A DNA stretch of 64,000 nucleotides from Roseobacter insulae (GCF_019375555.1 NZ_JAHXDN010000004.1:434001-498000); one strand, 5' to 3'; shown: positions 1 through 9,581, numbered from the stretch's first letter. Numbers and translations are program-made. The notes: generated by a model from the sequence alone, not told the origin.

Positions 1-255
1 TTCAAAGGCCTCCAGCACCTCATCAGCCTGCCCCTGCAACGTGATTTCCACGAAAACCGTGGTCGGCACCCCCATTTTGCGGGCGTCCAGAAGCGCCACA
101 TAGTCGCGGATATAGCCGTCCTTCTCCAGACGCTGCACCCGCCTGTGACACGCGGAGGGCGACAGGTTCACCGCTTCGCTCAGCTCAGCATTGGGCATGC
201 GCCCCTTTTGCTGCAACGATTTGAGAATCCGTCGATCTGTTGCATCCAGGTTCAT
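1..255 (-). CDS. Lrp/AsnC-family regulator, N-terminal part (runs off the window)
   Basis: This is the first 85 codons of a regulator whose 3' end lies outside the window. The N-terminus (MNLDATDRRILKSLQ) and the following helix-turn-helix (NAELSEAVNLSPSACHRRVQ) are typical of Lrp/AsnC proteins, and the start of the ligand-binding (RAM) domain follows. It is transcribed away from alanine dehydrogenase across a 140-bp gap. That arrangement is common for Lrp-type activators that sense the amino acid degraded by the divergent gene, so control of ald is a reasonable inference. The family call is firm; the effector is not visible. Confidence 0.9.
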   Translation of the reverse strand, partial: MNLDATDRRILKSLQQKGRMPNAELSEAVNLSPSACHRRVQRLEKDGYIRDYVALLDARKMGVPTTVFVEITLQGQADEVLEAFE

Positions 256-395
256 TTGCGCAAGGTTCTCCCAAAATCTCTGTCTGTTGTGCAACTATAT
301 CCGAAGAACACCGCGAATGACGAGGTGAAATCGGTGCGACATTGCACGTGGATTGCCCTAGTCTCCGCGCAAACACTTTGGTGGAGGAGACACCT
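256..395. promoter_or_regulatory. lrp-ald divergent control region
   Basis: The 140 bp between the divergent lrp-like and ald genes contain short inverted repeats of the kind bound by Lrp proteins: GTTGTGCAAC at 286-295, and GTGC/GCAC arms at 334-337 and 344-347. A GGTGGAGGAG ribosome binding site lies just before ald. The role as an Lrp-controlled promoter region is inferred from the gene layout. No clear -10/-35 pair could be fixed. Confidence 0.4.
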
Positions 396-1514
396 ATGAT
401 CATCGGCTGCCCGACAGAAATCAAACCTCAGGAGTTTCGCGTGGGTGTCACCCCCAATGCGGCACAGGAAGCGGTGAACCACGGTCACGAGGTTCTGATA
501 CAAGCCGGAGCCGGTGCCGGAGCAGGCTTCGAAGACGAAGCTTATGTTGCTGCGGGCGCGCGGATCATCGAGACTGCAACGGAAATCTTCGGCACTGCCG
601 ACATGATCGTCAAGGTCAAGGAACCGCAGGCGGGTGAACGAAAGATGCTGCGCGACGGCCAGTTGCTGTTTACCTATCTTCACCTTGCGCCCGACCCTGA
701 CCAGACACATGATCTTCTGGCTTCAGGCGCCACCTGTATTGCATATGAAACCGTGACCGACGATCGCGGCGGCCTGCCACTTCTTGCGCCGATGTCGGAG
801 GTGGCCGGACGTCTCGCCCCGCAGGTTGGTGCATGGACATTGCAGAAAGCCAACGGCGGTCGCGGTGTGCTGATGGGCGGCGTGCCCGGTGTCGGCCCCG
901 CGCGCGTCGTGGTGATCGGGGGCGGTGTGGTTGGCACCCATGCTGCCAAGATCGCCGCTGGCATGGGCGCGGACGTGACCGTGCTCGACCGGTCGCTGAC
1001 ACGCCTGCGCTATCTCGACGACGTCTTTGGCGGTACATTCAAGACCAGCTATTCTTCGGCAGGCAACACCCTCGACCTTGCGCGCGAGGCCGACATGATC
1101 ATCGGGGCGGTGCTGATCCCCGGTGCGGCGGCGCCCAAACTGATAAGCCGCGCACAGTTGGGCGAGCTCAAGCCCGGCGCGGCCCTCGTTGATGTCGCGA
1201 TTGACCAGGGCGGCTGCTTTGAGACATCCAAAGCAACGACGCATCAGGACCCGGTGTACGAGGTAGACGGGATCATGCACTACTGTGTCGCCAATATGCC
1301 CGGTGCCGTGGCCCGCACCTCCACCATCGCGTTGGGCAATGCGACAATGCCCTTCATGTTGGCGTTGGCCGACAAGGGCTGGCGCAAGGCCTGCACCGAC
1401 GACCCGCACCTGATGAATGGCCTGAATGTGCACGCTGGTCAGCTGACCTATTACGCGGTTGGCAAAGCGCTCGGGATCGATGTGATTTCACCAAGCGTTG
1501 CCGTCAAAGGCTAA
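396..1514 (+). CDS. ald: alanine dehydrogenase
   Basis: This 372-aa cytoplasmic enzyme interconverts L-alanine and pyruvate plus ammonium with NAD. The N-terminus (MIIGCPTEIKPQEFRVG) is diagnostic. Arg15, Lys75 (VKVKEP) and His96 (YLHLAP) fall at the positions of the known substrate-binding and catalytic residues. A Rossmann motif (VVVIGGGVVGTHAA) follows around residues 168-185. The ATG at 396 was chosen because it has a good ribosome binding site and begins the family's conserved N-terminus; the frame is open further upstream. Its end overlaps the convergent LysR gene by 11 bp. It may recycle the alanine produced by the taurine aminotransferase encoded far downstream. Confidence 0.97.
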   Translation: MIIGCPTEIKPQEFRVGVTPNAAQEAVNHGHEVLIQAGAGAGAGFEDEAYVAAGARIIETATEIFGTADMIVKVKEPQAGERKMLRDGQLLFTYLHLAPDPDQTHDLLASGATCIAYETVTDDRGGLPLLAPMSEVAGRLAPQVGAWTLQKANGGRGVLMGGVPGVGPARVVVIGGGVVGTHAAKIAAGMGADVTVLDRSLTRLRYLDDVFGGTFKTSYSSAGNTLDLAREADMIIGAVLIPGAAAPKLISRAQLGELKPGAALVDVAIDQGGCFETSKATTHQDPVYEVDGIMHYCVANMPGAVARTSTIALGNATMPFMLALADKGWRKACTDDPHLMNGLNVHAGQLTYYAVGKALGIDVISPSVAVKG

Positions 1515-2400
1515 GCGCCAGTGACGGATTGCGCCCCTCAAAGAGCGGGCGCAACCCGTTGATCCGAGTGGCTGCGAACTCCGTGAAAGTCGTCACCTTG
1601 CGCGTGTTGCGCAGATCGGCATGGGTCAATACCCAGATGGGCCGGTAAGGCAGCAGTGGAACCCGCGCCAGCCGTTCCATATCCGGCTCACTGTCACCCA
1701 GGAAACACGGGATTCGGGTGGCGCCCATATTGGCCCGCACCGCGGCCAGGGCTGCGTACATATCATCGACAGTCAGGGTGATTCGCCGATCGGGCCAGGC
1801 TTCTTTCAGCACTTCCGGCGGCCCCGGCCAATGCGCAAAGCGAATCCAATCCAGCGGCAGCTTTGGGTCGGCGCGCAGCCGCGCCGCCTGCTCCTTGCCC
1901 ACATAGACACCGGCGGATTGTTCTGTCACGCGTCGACCCACCAGCGTGTCGCCCGGTGTGTCAGAAATCCGAAAGGCGACGTCCGCTTCATGCGCGGCGA
2001 GATTGAGTTGACGGTTCGCCGCGATCATCTTGAGCTCTATCGCCGGGTACTGCTGCTTGAAGTCGCGCAGAATGGGCGCCAAAACCCGCTCCACGATCAA
2101 TTGCGGCGCAGTGATCGTCAGCGCGCCGCTTAGTTGCTGGTCTCTCGCGCTCAGGCTCCGGCTCAGATCGTGACTGACCGATTCCATGCGCTCGGCCGCG
2201 CGCGCCGCCTCGAGGCCAGCATCTGTGGGCCTGTACCCGCCGGGCGCACGGTCGAACAGCCGTGCCCCCATGGCTCTTTCGGCTGCCGCGATGCGCCGGG
2301 AAACAGTTGCATGGTTCACCTTCAATGCCCGTGCTGCGCCGCTCAGGCCAGCGTGCCGCACCGTCTCCAGCACGTACCTCAAGTCGTCCCAATCCGCCAT
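1504..2400 (-). CDS. LysR-family transcriptional regulator
   Basis: A 298-aa protein with the LysR winged helix at the N-terminus (residues about 3-60: DDLRYVLETVRHAGLSGAAR, then VNHATVSRRIAAAE) and a substrate-binding effector domain after it. The sequence resembles the LysR group in which DNA-binding helices are followed by RLFDRAPGGYRPT. An ATG three codons upstream (2409) is an alternative start. It is divergent from the DUF1330 gene with 99 bp between them and converges on ald. By the usual LysR logic it probably controls the DUF1330 gene. The effector is unknown. Confidence 0.92.
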   Translation of the reverse strand: MADWDDLRYVLETVRHAGLSGAARALKVNHATVSRRIAAAERAMGARLFDRAPGGYRPTDAGLEAARAAERMESVSHDLSRSLSARDQQLSGALTITAPQLIVERVLAPILRDFKQQYPAIELKMIAANRQLNLAAHEADVAFRISDTPGDTLVGRRVTEQSAGVYVGKEQAARLRADPKLPLDWIRFAHWPGPPEVLKEAWPDRRITLTVDDMYAALAAVRANMGATRIPCFLGDSEPDMERLARVPLLPYRPIWVLTHADLRNTRKVTTFTEFAATRINGLRPLFEGRNPSLALSL

Positions 2401-2499
2401 GCCGATCATTATCGCACATCATATCTGCAAAGTTGAAGTATTTTCGCACAGCACAGCGCAATTTACTTTTCGGAACATCCACCAAGCAAAGGACAGATC

Positions 2500-2781
2500 A
2501 TGACCGCTCATGCCGTAGCAACGTTGAAGATGAAAAACCCGGAAGCCCTTGCCGCGTATCGCGAGAAGGCGAGTGCGGCGCTGGCACGACATGGCGGTGC
2601 CGTTCTGCAGGCGTCCACGGAACTCACCAGACTTGAAGGGGATCAGCCCTTGCCCGACGGGGTTGCCATTCTGACGTTTCCGGATCGTCAGGCGGCACAG
2701 GCATGGATAGATGACCCGTCGCTGGCCGATACGCACGCGCTGCGCACGAAAGGCGCCGAGACCCTGATAGCCCTCCTGTAA
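2500..2781 (+). CDS. DUF1330-type small protein
   Basis: A 93-aa soluble protein with the pattern of the DUF1330/dimeric alpha-beta barrel group: an N-terminal beta strand (HAVATLKMKNPEALAAYRE), a helix, then the strand-turn IVLTFPD-like stretch (AILTFPDRQAAQAWIDDP). No enzymatic function is established for the group. It is divergent from a LysR gene, which suggests it is that regulator's target. It ends just before a hairpin terminator shared with mscL. Confidence is in the fold family rather than in any role. Confidence 0.75.
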   Translation: MTAHAVATLKMKNPEALAAYREKASAALARHGGAVLQASTELTRLEGDQPLPDGVAILTFPDRQAAQAWIDDPSLADTHALRTKGAETLIALL

Positions 2782-2784
2782 TAC

Positions 2785-2815
2785 AAAAAAGCCCGCATTC
2801 TGAGGATGCGGGCTT
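2785..2815. terminator. Bidirectional rho-independent terminator
   Basis: An 8-bp perfect stem (GCCCGCAT at 2791-2798, ATGCGGGC at 2805-2812) is preceded by six A and followed by three T. Read on the minus strand it has the better U-tract, so it mainly terminates mscL. It can also serve the DUF1330 gene on the plus strand. Confidence 0.85.
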
Positions 2816-2839
2816 TCCAAAGCTGCAAGCTGAAGCGGC

Positions 2840-3265
2840 TCAGCCCTTTTTCAGCGAATCGCGGATTTCCAGGAGAACATCCAGTTCCGACGGGCCCTTG
2901 GGCTCTTCCGGTGCGGCCTCTTGCTCTTTTTCCGCGCTCTCCTTGATCCGGTTGACCATCTTGACCAGCAGGAAGACGACAAATGCGATAATCAGAAAGT
3001 TGATGATCGCCATCACGAACTTGCCCACGGCGAATACCGGCACCCCGGCTTCAGTCGCGGCTTCGATCGAGGGGAAGCTTTCGTCACCCATCACATAGAA
3101 CCAGCCGGAAAAGTCGATACCGCCCGTAAAGAGCGCGATGATCGGGTTGATCAGGTCCCCTACCAGCGATGTAACAATCGCGGTGAATGCCGCCCCGATG
3201 ATGATACCAACGGCCATGTCCATGACATTGCCCTTGGCGATAAAGTCCTTGAATTCGTTGATCAT
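2840..3265 (-). CDS. mscL: large-conductance mechanosensitive channel MscL
   Basis: This 141-aa inner-membrane channel opens under membrane tension to release solutes on hypo-osmotic shock. The N-terminus ([20 protein letters not shown]) and first membrane helix ([15 protein letters not shown]) are characteristic. A periplasmic loop and second membrane helix ([20 protein letters not shown]) follow. The C-terminal charged helix bundle ends in [16 protein letters not shown], as expected. The length matches the family. It is a single gene with its own terminator. Confidence 0.97.
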   Translation of the reverse strand: MINEFKDFIAKGNVMDMAVGIIIGAAFTAIVTSLVGDLINPIIALFTGGIDFSGWFYVMGDESFPSIEAATEAGVPVFAVGKFVMAIINFLIIAFVVFLLVKMVNRIKESAEKEQEAAPEEPKGPSELDVLLEIRDSLKKG

Positions 3266-3414
3266 TGTTGTCCCTCACACTGTCCATTTCGGGCTTTTTT
3301 CTACACCGTTTTGCCCGATGTGCGTTTGTTAACACATTGCTGCGCGCAGACGAGCCTGTTTTTACGGGGAATTCCGCCTATGTGTTTCCCCTAACCCAGC
3401 AAAGGAGATGCCTG

Positions 3415-4119
3415 ATGGCCGACCTGTCAACCTTCAAGATCAACGACAAATGGCCTGCGAAGGATCCAAGTGTTCTGCAATTGTATTCCTTCCCGACACC
3501 GAACGGGGTGAAAGTCTCCATCGCACTGGAAGAAATGGGAATCCCCTACGAGGCGCATACGGTCACCCTCGCGGACGCCGACGTGAAGAGCCCCGAGTTT
3601 CTGTCGGTGAACCCGAACAACAAGATCCCTGCGATCATTGATCCAAACGGGCCGGACGGTGCGCCACTTGCCCTGTTTGAAAGCGGGGCGATCCTGATGT
3701 ATCTGGCTGAAAAATCAGGCAAGCTCATTGGAACCACGGCAGCCGACAAGGCGCAGATCCTGCAATGGCTGATGTTTCAGATGGGCGGGCTTGGTCCGAT
3801 GTTCGGACAATTGGGGTTCTTTTACAAATTTGCAGGCTCGCAGTGGGAAGACAAGCGGCCCCAGCAGCGCTACATCGACGAGGCGAAACGCCTGCTGAAT
3901 GTGCTGAACGGCGCGTTGGATGGAAAAACCTGGATCGCGGGCGACTTCTCGGTCGCGGATATCGCGATCGGCCCCTGGCTGCGTGGATTGGATTTTTACG
4001 GCGCGAAAGAGGCGGTTGGCTTTGCCGATCACACAAATGTCGCGGCTTATCTGGACCGTTTCCTCGACCGTCCTGCGGTCATCAAGGGGTTGCAGATCCC
4101 CCCGCGCGAACCTGCATAA
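3415..4119 (+). CDS. glutathione S-transferase family protein (YghU/YfcG-like)
   Basis: A 234-aa protein with an N-terminal thioredoxin-like glutathione-binding domain (residues about 20-105, including VNPNNKIPAIIDPNGPDG and the LFESGAILMYLAEKSGK helix) and an all-helical C-terminal domain (WLMFQMGGLGPMFGQLG to the end). This layout matches the nu-class YghU/YfcG group, which act as glutathione-dependent disulfide reductases or peroxidases. The ATG at 3415 has an AAAGGAG ribosome binding site; upstream in-frame codons lack one. The exact substrate is unknown. Confidence 0.9.
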   Translation: MADLSTFKINDKWPAKDPSVLQLYSFPTPNGVKVSIALEEMGIPYEAHTVTLADADVKSPEFLSVNPNNKIPAIIDPNGPDGAPLALFESGAILMYLAEKSGKLIGTTAADKAQILQWLMFQMGGLGPMFGQLGFFYKFAGSQWEDKRPQQRYIDEAKRLLNVLNGALDGKTWIAGDFSVADIAIGPWLRGLDFYGAKEAVGFADHTNVAAYLDRFLDRPAVIKGLQIPPREPA

Positions 4120-4127
4120 GCAATGCT

Positions 4128-4148
4128 GCCGGGCCGTTCAGGCCCGGC
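4128..4148 (+). terminator. Hairpin downstream of the glutathione transferase gene
   Basis: An 8-bp perfect GC stem (GCCGGGCC, loop GTTCA, GGCCCGGC) begins 8 bases after the stop codon. The following U-tract is weak (GCTGATTTC), so termination may be partial. Confidence 0.55.
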
Positions 4149-4315
4149 GCTGATTTCAGCTGTCATCCACTGGCCGCCCATGCACGCAAGTGACGGGCTG
4201 TGTCACTGACGGATCGCGAGGCCAATAGCAGTTGGTTGGTGAAGAAAGTGATTTGCTTGCCCGCCGTGGGAGGCTATCTGCTTCAGTCAGATGCAAAACG
4301 AAGCGAGGTATCCAC

Positions 4316-4774
4316 GTGGCATTGAACGTATACTTATCCGGTGAAATCCACACCAACTGGCGCGAAGAGATCATTGCCGGATGCGATGCTCTTGGCCTCG
4401 ACGTTGCATTTGCATCTGCGGTTACCGATCACGCGGCCTCGGATGATTGCGGCGTTGCAATCCTCGGCAGCGAGGAAAGTAAGTTCTGGCATGATCACAA
4501 AGGCGCTAAACTGAACGCGATCCGGACACGCAAGGGTCTGCAGGAGGCAGATGTCGTGGTTGTCCGCTTCGGCGAGCAGTACAAGCAATGGAACGCCGCC
4601 TTCGATGCGGGCATGGCCGCGGCATTGGGCAAGTCACTGATTGTCATGCATGGGGACGATCACCAGCATGCACTCAAGGAAGTTGATGCCGCTGCCCTGG
4701 CCGTGACGCAAACACCGCAACAGGTCGTCGAAATCCTGCGTTACGTGGAAACCGGGAAGCTTCCGGACCAGTAG
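4316..4774 (+). CDS. YtoQ family protein
   Basis: A 152-aa protein beginning VALNVYLSGEIHTNWRE, which matches the YtoQ family, a group related in fold to nucleoside 2-deoxyribosyltransferases. No reaction has been shown for YtoQ itself. A GTG at 4316 is chosen as the start because it sits immediately before the conserved N-terminal strand and gives the family's usual length of about 150 residues. The gene stands alone between the glutathione transferase gene and pheT. Confidence 0.8.
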   Translation: MALNVYLSGEIHTNWREEIIAGCDALGLDVAFASAVTDHAASDDCGVAILGSEESKFWHDHKGAKLNAIRTRKGLQEADVVVVRFGEQYKQWNAAFDAGMAAALGKSLIVMHGDDHQHALKEVDAAALAVTQTPQQVVEILRYVETGKLPDQ

Positions 4775-5016
4775 CGGGCGTCACCGGCCACACGCCGGGT
4801 TGCACAGTTACCGCAGCCTGTCGAGCAGGTGCGATGACGCGGTGTGAGCCCTGCGCTTGCCCGGAGGTTGAACGAGGCGGCGCTCTTGACGACCATTTTC
4901 GGCGGACCTGTACACCAGGTGTAGCATGGCGAGAGGGTCGCACGTTGGCACAGCGCTTAAGAGCGCCCCGGCATCTTCCGAAAACGCCGGAGCGTGGGCA
5001 ACACGGGCCGAACGCC

Positions 5017-7416
5017 TTATCCGCGCAAGACACCGCCGGTTGCTTTTGTGACCTTCTCGACGACTTTCGCGCTGACCGCCTCGATATCCTTGTCTTTCAG
5101 GGTCTCAGTCACCGGTTGCATCCGCACTGTCAGGGCAAGCGATTTCTTCCCCTCGCCAAGGCTGCCGCCAATGAATTCATCAAAGACGTGCACGTCTTCG
5201 ATCAGCGCTTTATCGGCACCCATTGCCGCGTTCACAAGTGTCAGCGCATCAACGTCGGCGTCCACGACAAAAGCAAAGTCGCGTTCAACGGCTTGCAGGT
5301 CACTGATATGCAGCGCACCGCGGCTGGCACCGGTTTTGCGCGGCATGGGCACTTCGGCTGGCCACAGGGTAAACGCCATGGCCGGGCCTTTCACGTCCAT
5401 AGCCGCCAGAACCCGCGGGTGTACCTCGCCGAAGATACCGAGCACTTTCTTTGGGCCAAGACAGATCATGCCATGACGCCCGGGATGCCACCACTCCGCC
5501 GCACCGCGCAATATCTGCACCTTGGCAGGGGCACCGATCGCGGCCAGAACGGCCTCGGCATCCGCCTTCACATCGTAGACATCGACGGCGCGTGACGCAC
5601 CGTGCACGTCCTTCGGGCCGGTGCGTCCGACCAGCAGGCCGCTGACCAGCAGGTGCTGCTCACCGGGTTCCCCGCCATGGAAGGCCGGACCCACTTCGAA
5701 AAGCGCGATGTCCAGAAAACCCCGCGCCTGATTGCGCGCCGCCGCTTGTAGCAATCCCGGCAAGAGAGCGGGCCGCATATGGCTCATGTCACTGCTGATC
5801 GGATTCTCAAGCCGGGTTGTGTCATCCCCGCCGCCGAACAGCTGAGCCGAGGCCTGGTCAATGAAACTATAGCTGACGCATTCGTTGTAACCCAAAGCAG
5901 CGCAGGTCCGACGGGCGAGCGCCTCACGGCGTTGCAAGGGCGACAGGATTGGCTTGGGCACGCCGTCGGTCAGCCGCGGCAACGGTTTGCCCTTGAGCTT
6001 CGTCAGCGAGGCGATGCGCGCCACTTCCTCTACCAGATCCGCTTCGCCCTGAACGTCCGGCCGCCAGCTTGGTACTCGCGCCATGTTGCCCTCAAGGATG
6101 AAGCCGAGCGAGGTCAGCGTCTGGCGCTGTTCGCTTTCGGGAATATCCATGCCCACGAGCGAGCGTACCCGCGCCGCATCCAGCTTATAGGCGCGGTCGG
6201 TATCCGGGATCTTGCCCGCCACGATCACCTCCGACGCTTCGCCCCCCGCGTGGTCAAGGATCATGCGGGTCGCATGTTCGATGCCGTAGGGTGTCCATGC
6301 CGGGTCAATGCCCCGCTCGAAGCGGTAGCGCGCGTCCGAGTTGATCTTGAGCGCGCGGCCGGTATAGGCGGTGCGGATCGGGTCGAAATACGCCGCCTCG
6401 AGGAATACATTCGTGGTCTGCGCCGTGCAGCCCGACCCGAGCCCGCCCATCACACCACCGATGCTTTCCACACCCTCTGCGTCCGAAATCAGGGTCATGC
6501 CCTCCTCGAAGGTATATTCCTTTTCGTCCAGACCCATCAGGGTTTCACCGCCCGAGGCGCGGTGTACGCGCAGGCTGTCTCCGGCAATCTTGTCGGCGTC
6601 GAAAACATGCAGCGGGCGGTTACGGTCGTAGGTGAAGAAGTTGGTCACATCCACCAGAAAGGAGATCGGGCGCAAGCCGATGGCCCGCAGACGGTCCTGC
6701 AACCATGCCGGAGACGGCCCGTTCGTCACGCCGCGGATCACCCGGCCATAAAACACCGGGCACTGGTCCAGCGTGTCGCCCTCGATGGTGACGGTGACCG
6801 GGCAGGGAAAGGCGCCTTCCACCGCGTCCACATCGCGTTTCTTCAGCTTGCCAAGGCCGCGCGCCGCCAGATCACGGGCAATGCCCCGCACCCCCAGCGC
6901 ATCGGGCCGGTTCGGCGTGATCGCGATTTCGATCACCGGATCGACCTTTGCGGGGTCGTTCTGCGCCAGCCAGTCGACAAAGGATTGCCCGACCTCACCA
7001 GAGGGCAGTTCGATGATCCCGTCATGTTCTTCGCTGAGTTCCATCTCGCGCTCCGACGCCATCATGCCCAAGCTTTCGATGCCACGGATCTTGCCCACCC
7101 CGATTGTCGTATCGATGCCCGGCACGTAGACACCCGGCTTTGCCACCACCACGGTGATGCCCTCGCGCGCGTTAGGTGCGCCACAGATGATCTGTTTCAC
7201 CCCCTCGTCTGTCTCCACCTGGCACACGCGCAAACGGTCGGCATCGGGGTGTTTCTCGGCGGATTTCACATAGCCGATGGTAAAATCGCGCAGTTTCGCA
7301 CCCCGATCCTCCACGCCTTCGACCTCGAGCCCAAGGTCGGTCAGCGAATAGAGGATCTCGTCCAGAGTTGCGGTCGTGTCCAGATGGTCTTTCAACCAGG
7401 AGAGCGTGAATTTCAT
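5017..7416 (-). CDS. pheT: phenylalanine--tRNA ligase beta subunit
   Basis: The 799-aa beta subunit pairs with PheS to charge tRNA-Phe. It opens with the canonical MKFTLSWLKDHLDT. An EMAP/tRNA-binding domain follows (residues about 40-150, IGYVKSAEKHPDADRLRVC). Next come the B3/B4 editing domain, B5 domain, the aminoacyl-synthetase-like core, and the C-terminal anticodon-binding fold, which ends in VRMQPVTETLKDKDI. The length is normal. It is separated from pheS by a secreted hydrolase gene on the same strand, an unusual insertion. Confidence 0.98.
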   Translation of the reverse strand: MKFTLSWLKDHLDTTATLDEILYSLTDLGLEVEGVEDRGAKLRDFTIGYVKSAEKHPDADRLRVCQVETDEGVKQIICGAPNAREGITVVVAKPGVYVPGIDTTIGVGKIRGIESLGMMASEREMELSEEHDGIIELPSGEVGQSFVDWLAQNDPAKVDPVIEIAITPNRPDALGVRGIARDLAARGLGKLKKRDVDAVEGAFPCPVTVTIEGDTLDQCPVFYGRVIRGVTNGPSPAWLQDRLRAIGLRPISFLVDVTNFFTYDRNRPLHVFDADKIAGDSLRVHRASGGETLMGLDEKEYTFEEGMTLISDAEGVESIGGVMGGLGSGCTAQTTNVFLEAAYFDPIRTAYTGRALKINSDARYRFERGIDPAWTPYGIEHATRMILDHAGGEASEVIVAGKIPDTDRAYKLDAARVRSLVGMDIPESEQRQTLTSLGFILEGNMARVPSWRPDVQGEADLVEEVARIASLTKLKGKPLPRLTDGVPKPILSPLQRREALARRTCAALGYNECVSYSFIDQASAQLFGGGDDTTRLENPISSDMSHMRPALLPGLLQAAARNQARGFLDIALFEVGPAFHGGEPGEQHLLVSGLLVGRTGPKDVHGASRAVDVYDVKADAEAVLAAIGAPAKVQILRGAAEWWHPGRHGMICLGPKKVLGIFGEVHPRVLAAMDVKGPAMAFTLWPAEVPMPRKTGASRGALHISDLQAVERDFAFVVDADVDALTLVNAAMGADKALIEDVHVFDEFIGGSLGEGKKSLALTVRMQPVTETLKDKDIEAVSAKVVEKVTKATGGVLRG

Positions 7417-7491
7417 GGGATATCACCGGCGTCAATTCTATGTCGCGCCCTGATAGCCCAAAGCGATCAGAGGGGGAAGCCACCTCTGCGC

Positions 7492-8304
7492 TCAGGGGTA
7501 AGAGTTCGGCAGGTCCAAGAGTTCATCAAGCTGGCGCGCGATCCAGCCATGCGGGATGAAATGCCCGCCGGGATGGATATCGAGGCTGACGCGCCCGCTG
7601 TCGCAGCTGTCCCAGACGACGCGCTGAAATGTCAGAAAGTCGCGCGCATTCCACGGCCCCTGCGCCACACCCGCGTCACAGCCGAATTTCTTGCGCCAGA
7701 GGTACACGGGGTAGTCGTCTTCACCATTTGGGCCATAAGGATAGCCCAGCACCTGATCGTTCAGCCCGTAGACTTGCCGCACCTCGCGTGGTGCCGTTGC
7801 GCAGTCCTCGGTCTGGCGCAGGGTGCCGGAGATCGCCAGCAGCGCCGCGATATCGGCCCCGTCCTCGCAGACGAAGCGCCAGGCCATGTTACTGCCCCAG
7901 GAATAACCAGAAACGAAAACCTGATCGTCGCTGACCGGGTAGTGCTTCTTGACGTCCTCCAGAACGGCGCGGGCGAAATCCACATCCTGCGTACCCGCCT
8001 GCCAGAAATCCCAGCTGCGCCCCAACCCGTTTGGCGCCACCAGCAAGACACCCCGGCGGCGCGTCGCGCCAGAAATCCGCTGGTGCTGTACGATCAGGGT
8101 GCCCTGCCGCTGCCAGCCGTGAAAATGCAGCATGACGGGCAGCGGCGAGGTTCCGTCCCACCCATCCGGCGGCCTGACGTGATAACTGCGATCCCCCAGA
8201 ACGCAGGGGGTCTGGCCAATGCAATCTTGCTTCCAGGGACCCATCGCCTGGGCAGCGTGAGAGAAAAGGAGCAGGCAAGCGGTTAGAAACAGGCGACAAA
8301 TCAT
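7492..8304 (-). CDS. secreted alpha/beta hydrolase, PHB depolymerase/LpqC-like
   Basis: A 270-aa protein with a clear signal peptide (MICRLFLTACLLLFSHAAQA) followed by an alpha/beta hydrolase of the poly(3-hydroxybutyrate) depolymerase/feruloyl esterase group. The oxyanion segment LPVMLHFHGW, the nucleophile elbow GYSWGSNMAW (G-x-S-x-G) and the C-terminal HPGGHFIPHGW with the likely catalytic His are visible. It should act as an esterase in the periplasm or outside the cell; the substrate is unknown. It lies between pheS and pheT on the same strand (62 bp from pheS and 75 bp from pheT). Confidence 0.85.
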   Translation of the reverse strand: MICRLFLTACLLLFSHAAQAMGPWKQDCIGQTPCVLGDRSYHVRPPDGWDGTSPLPVMLHFHGWQRQGTLIVQHQRISGATRRRGVLLVAPNGLGRSWDFWQAGTQDVDFARAVLEDVKKHYPVSDDQVFVSGYSWGSNMAWRFVCEDGADIAALLAISGTLRQTEDCATAPREVRQVYGLNDQVLGYPYGPNGEDDYPVYLWRKKFGCDAGVAQGPWNARDFLTFQRVVWDSCDSGRVSLDIHPGGHFIPHGWIARQLDELLDLPNSYP

Positions 8305-8366
8305 GACCGCACTTTACGCACGCCGCGCCTGCTGTCACATCACATCCGCGTAAGCGCCGGGCGCTG

Positions 8367-9440
8367 TCAGCGGCTGAGCCCGCCATGCAGCGTCGGCTGA
8401 TCCAAAGCGGCGAACCCGTAATGGCGCAGCCAGCGCAGATCGGAATCAAAGAAGGCCCGCAGGTCAGGCACGCCGTATTTCAGCATCGCGATCCGGTCGA
8501 TCCCCATGCCGAAGGCAAAACCCTGCCAGGCCTCGGGGTCGATCCCCCCGGCCTTCAGCACGTTGGGATGCACCATGCCGGAGCCGAGAATTTCCAGCCA
8601 GTCGTCGCCTTCACCCACCTTGAGCGTGCCGCCTTCCCAGGAACAGCGGATATCGACCTCGGCTGAGGGTTCGGTGAAGGGGAAATGCGAGGCGCGGAAG
8701 CGCAGGTCGACGCCATCCACCTCGAAATAGGCTTTGACGAATTCCTCCAGCACCCATTTCAGGTGCGCCATGGAGATATCCTTGTCGATCGCCAGCCCCT
8801 CGACCTGATGGAACATCGGCGTGTGGGTCTGGTCGTAATCAGCGCGGTAGACGCCGCCGGGGCAGATGATGCGCAGCGGCGCGCCCATCGTTTCCATCGA
8901 CCGGATCTGGACCGGGCTGGTGTGCGTGCGCAACACATGCGGCGGACGGTTATCTCCCTCCGCCCGGTGCATGTAGAAGGTGTCCATCTCCGCCCGCGCC
9001 GGATGGTGGCCGGGAATGTTCAGCGCATCGAAGTTGTACCAGTCGGTGTCGATCCGCGGCCCTTCCGCCACGGAGAAGCCCATCTCCGCGAAAATGGCCG
9101 TGACCTCTTCGCTGACCTGCGACACCGGGTGGATGGTGCCTTGCGACCGGCTGCGGGCAGGCAATGTCACATCCAGCCATTCGTCGCGCAACCGCGCATC
9201 CAGCGCGGCATCGGCCAGCCCCGCCTTTTTCGCGGACAGCGCCGAGTTGATCTCGTCTTTCAGAGCATTCAGCGCCGGGCCTGCGACTTGCCGCTCTTCC
9301 GGTGTCATCTTGCCGAGTTCGCGCATTTTCAGCGCCACTTCGCCCTTTTTGCCAACCGCTGCCACGCGGATGGTTTCCAGGGCCGCTTCATCCGCCGCAT
9401 TCGCGATCTGACCCAGATACTTTTGCTTGAGATCGTCCAT
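8367..9440 (-). CDS. pheS: phenylalanine--tRNA ligase alpha subunit
   Basis: The 357-aa catalytic alpha subunit. The N-terminal coiled-coil region ([20 protein letters not shown]) is followed by the class II synthetase core, with motif 2 around [14 protein letters not shown] and motif 3 near [17 protein letters not shown]. The GxGxxF-like end ([17 protein letters not shown]) is standard. The ATG at 9440 was chosen because it begins the conserved N-terminus; the frame is open 20 codons upstream. The genes rpmI and rplT, its usual partners, lie 8.7 kb upstream on the same strand. Confidence 0.98.
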   Translation of the reverse strand: MDDLKQKYLGQIANAADEAALETIRVAAVGKKGEVALKMRELGKMTPEERQVAGPALNALKDEINSALSAKKAGLADAALDARLRDEWLDVTLPARSRSQGTIHPVSQVSEEVTAIFAEMGFSVAEGPRIDTDWYNFDALNIPGHHPARAEMDTFYMHRAEGDNRPPHVLRTHTSPVQIRSMETMGAPLRIICPGGVYRADYDQTHTPMFHQVEGLAIDKDISMAHLKWVLEEFVKAYFEVDGVDLRFRASHFPFTEPSAEVDIRCSWEGGTLKVGEGDDWLEILGSGMVHPNVLKAGGIDPEAWQGFAFGMGIDRIAMLKYGVPDLRAFFDSDLRWLRHYGFAALDQPTLHGGLSR

Positions 9441-9471
9441 CTCTGCCTCGCATAATCGTCTTGCGCCGGTG

Positions 9472-9500
9472 CTAGCAGAAAGCCCGCCGATTGCAAGCAA
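9472..9500 (-). promoter_or_regulatory. Candidate sigma-70 promoter of pheS
   Basis: On the minus strand, TTGCTT (9500-9495) and TGCTAG (9477-9472) are separated by 17 bp and lie 32 bp before the pheS start codon. The -35 is fair and the -10 is weak. Because pheS is detached from rplT here, it needs its own promoter. Confidence 0.4.
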
Positions 9501-9581
9501 GAGCCGGCCAGCCGGTCATGCTCCTCTGCGTTATGACGCCCGGTCTGACTGACGCCGCTGCATGATCAACCCCGGCTGCCA

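Noticed and set aside
5779-8286. Long open frame of about 835 codons antisense to pheT and the hydrolase gene
   Set aside because: It lies opposite two genes with clear families, and such frames are expected from strong GC bias at third positions. Its product has no recognisable motifs.
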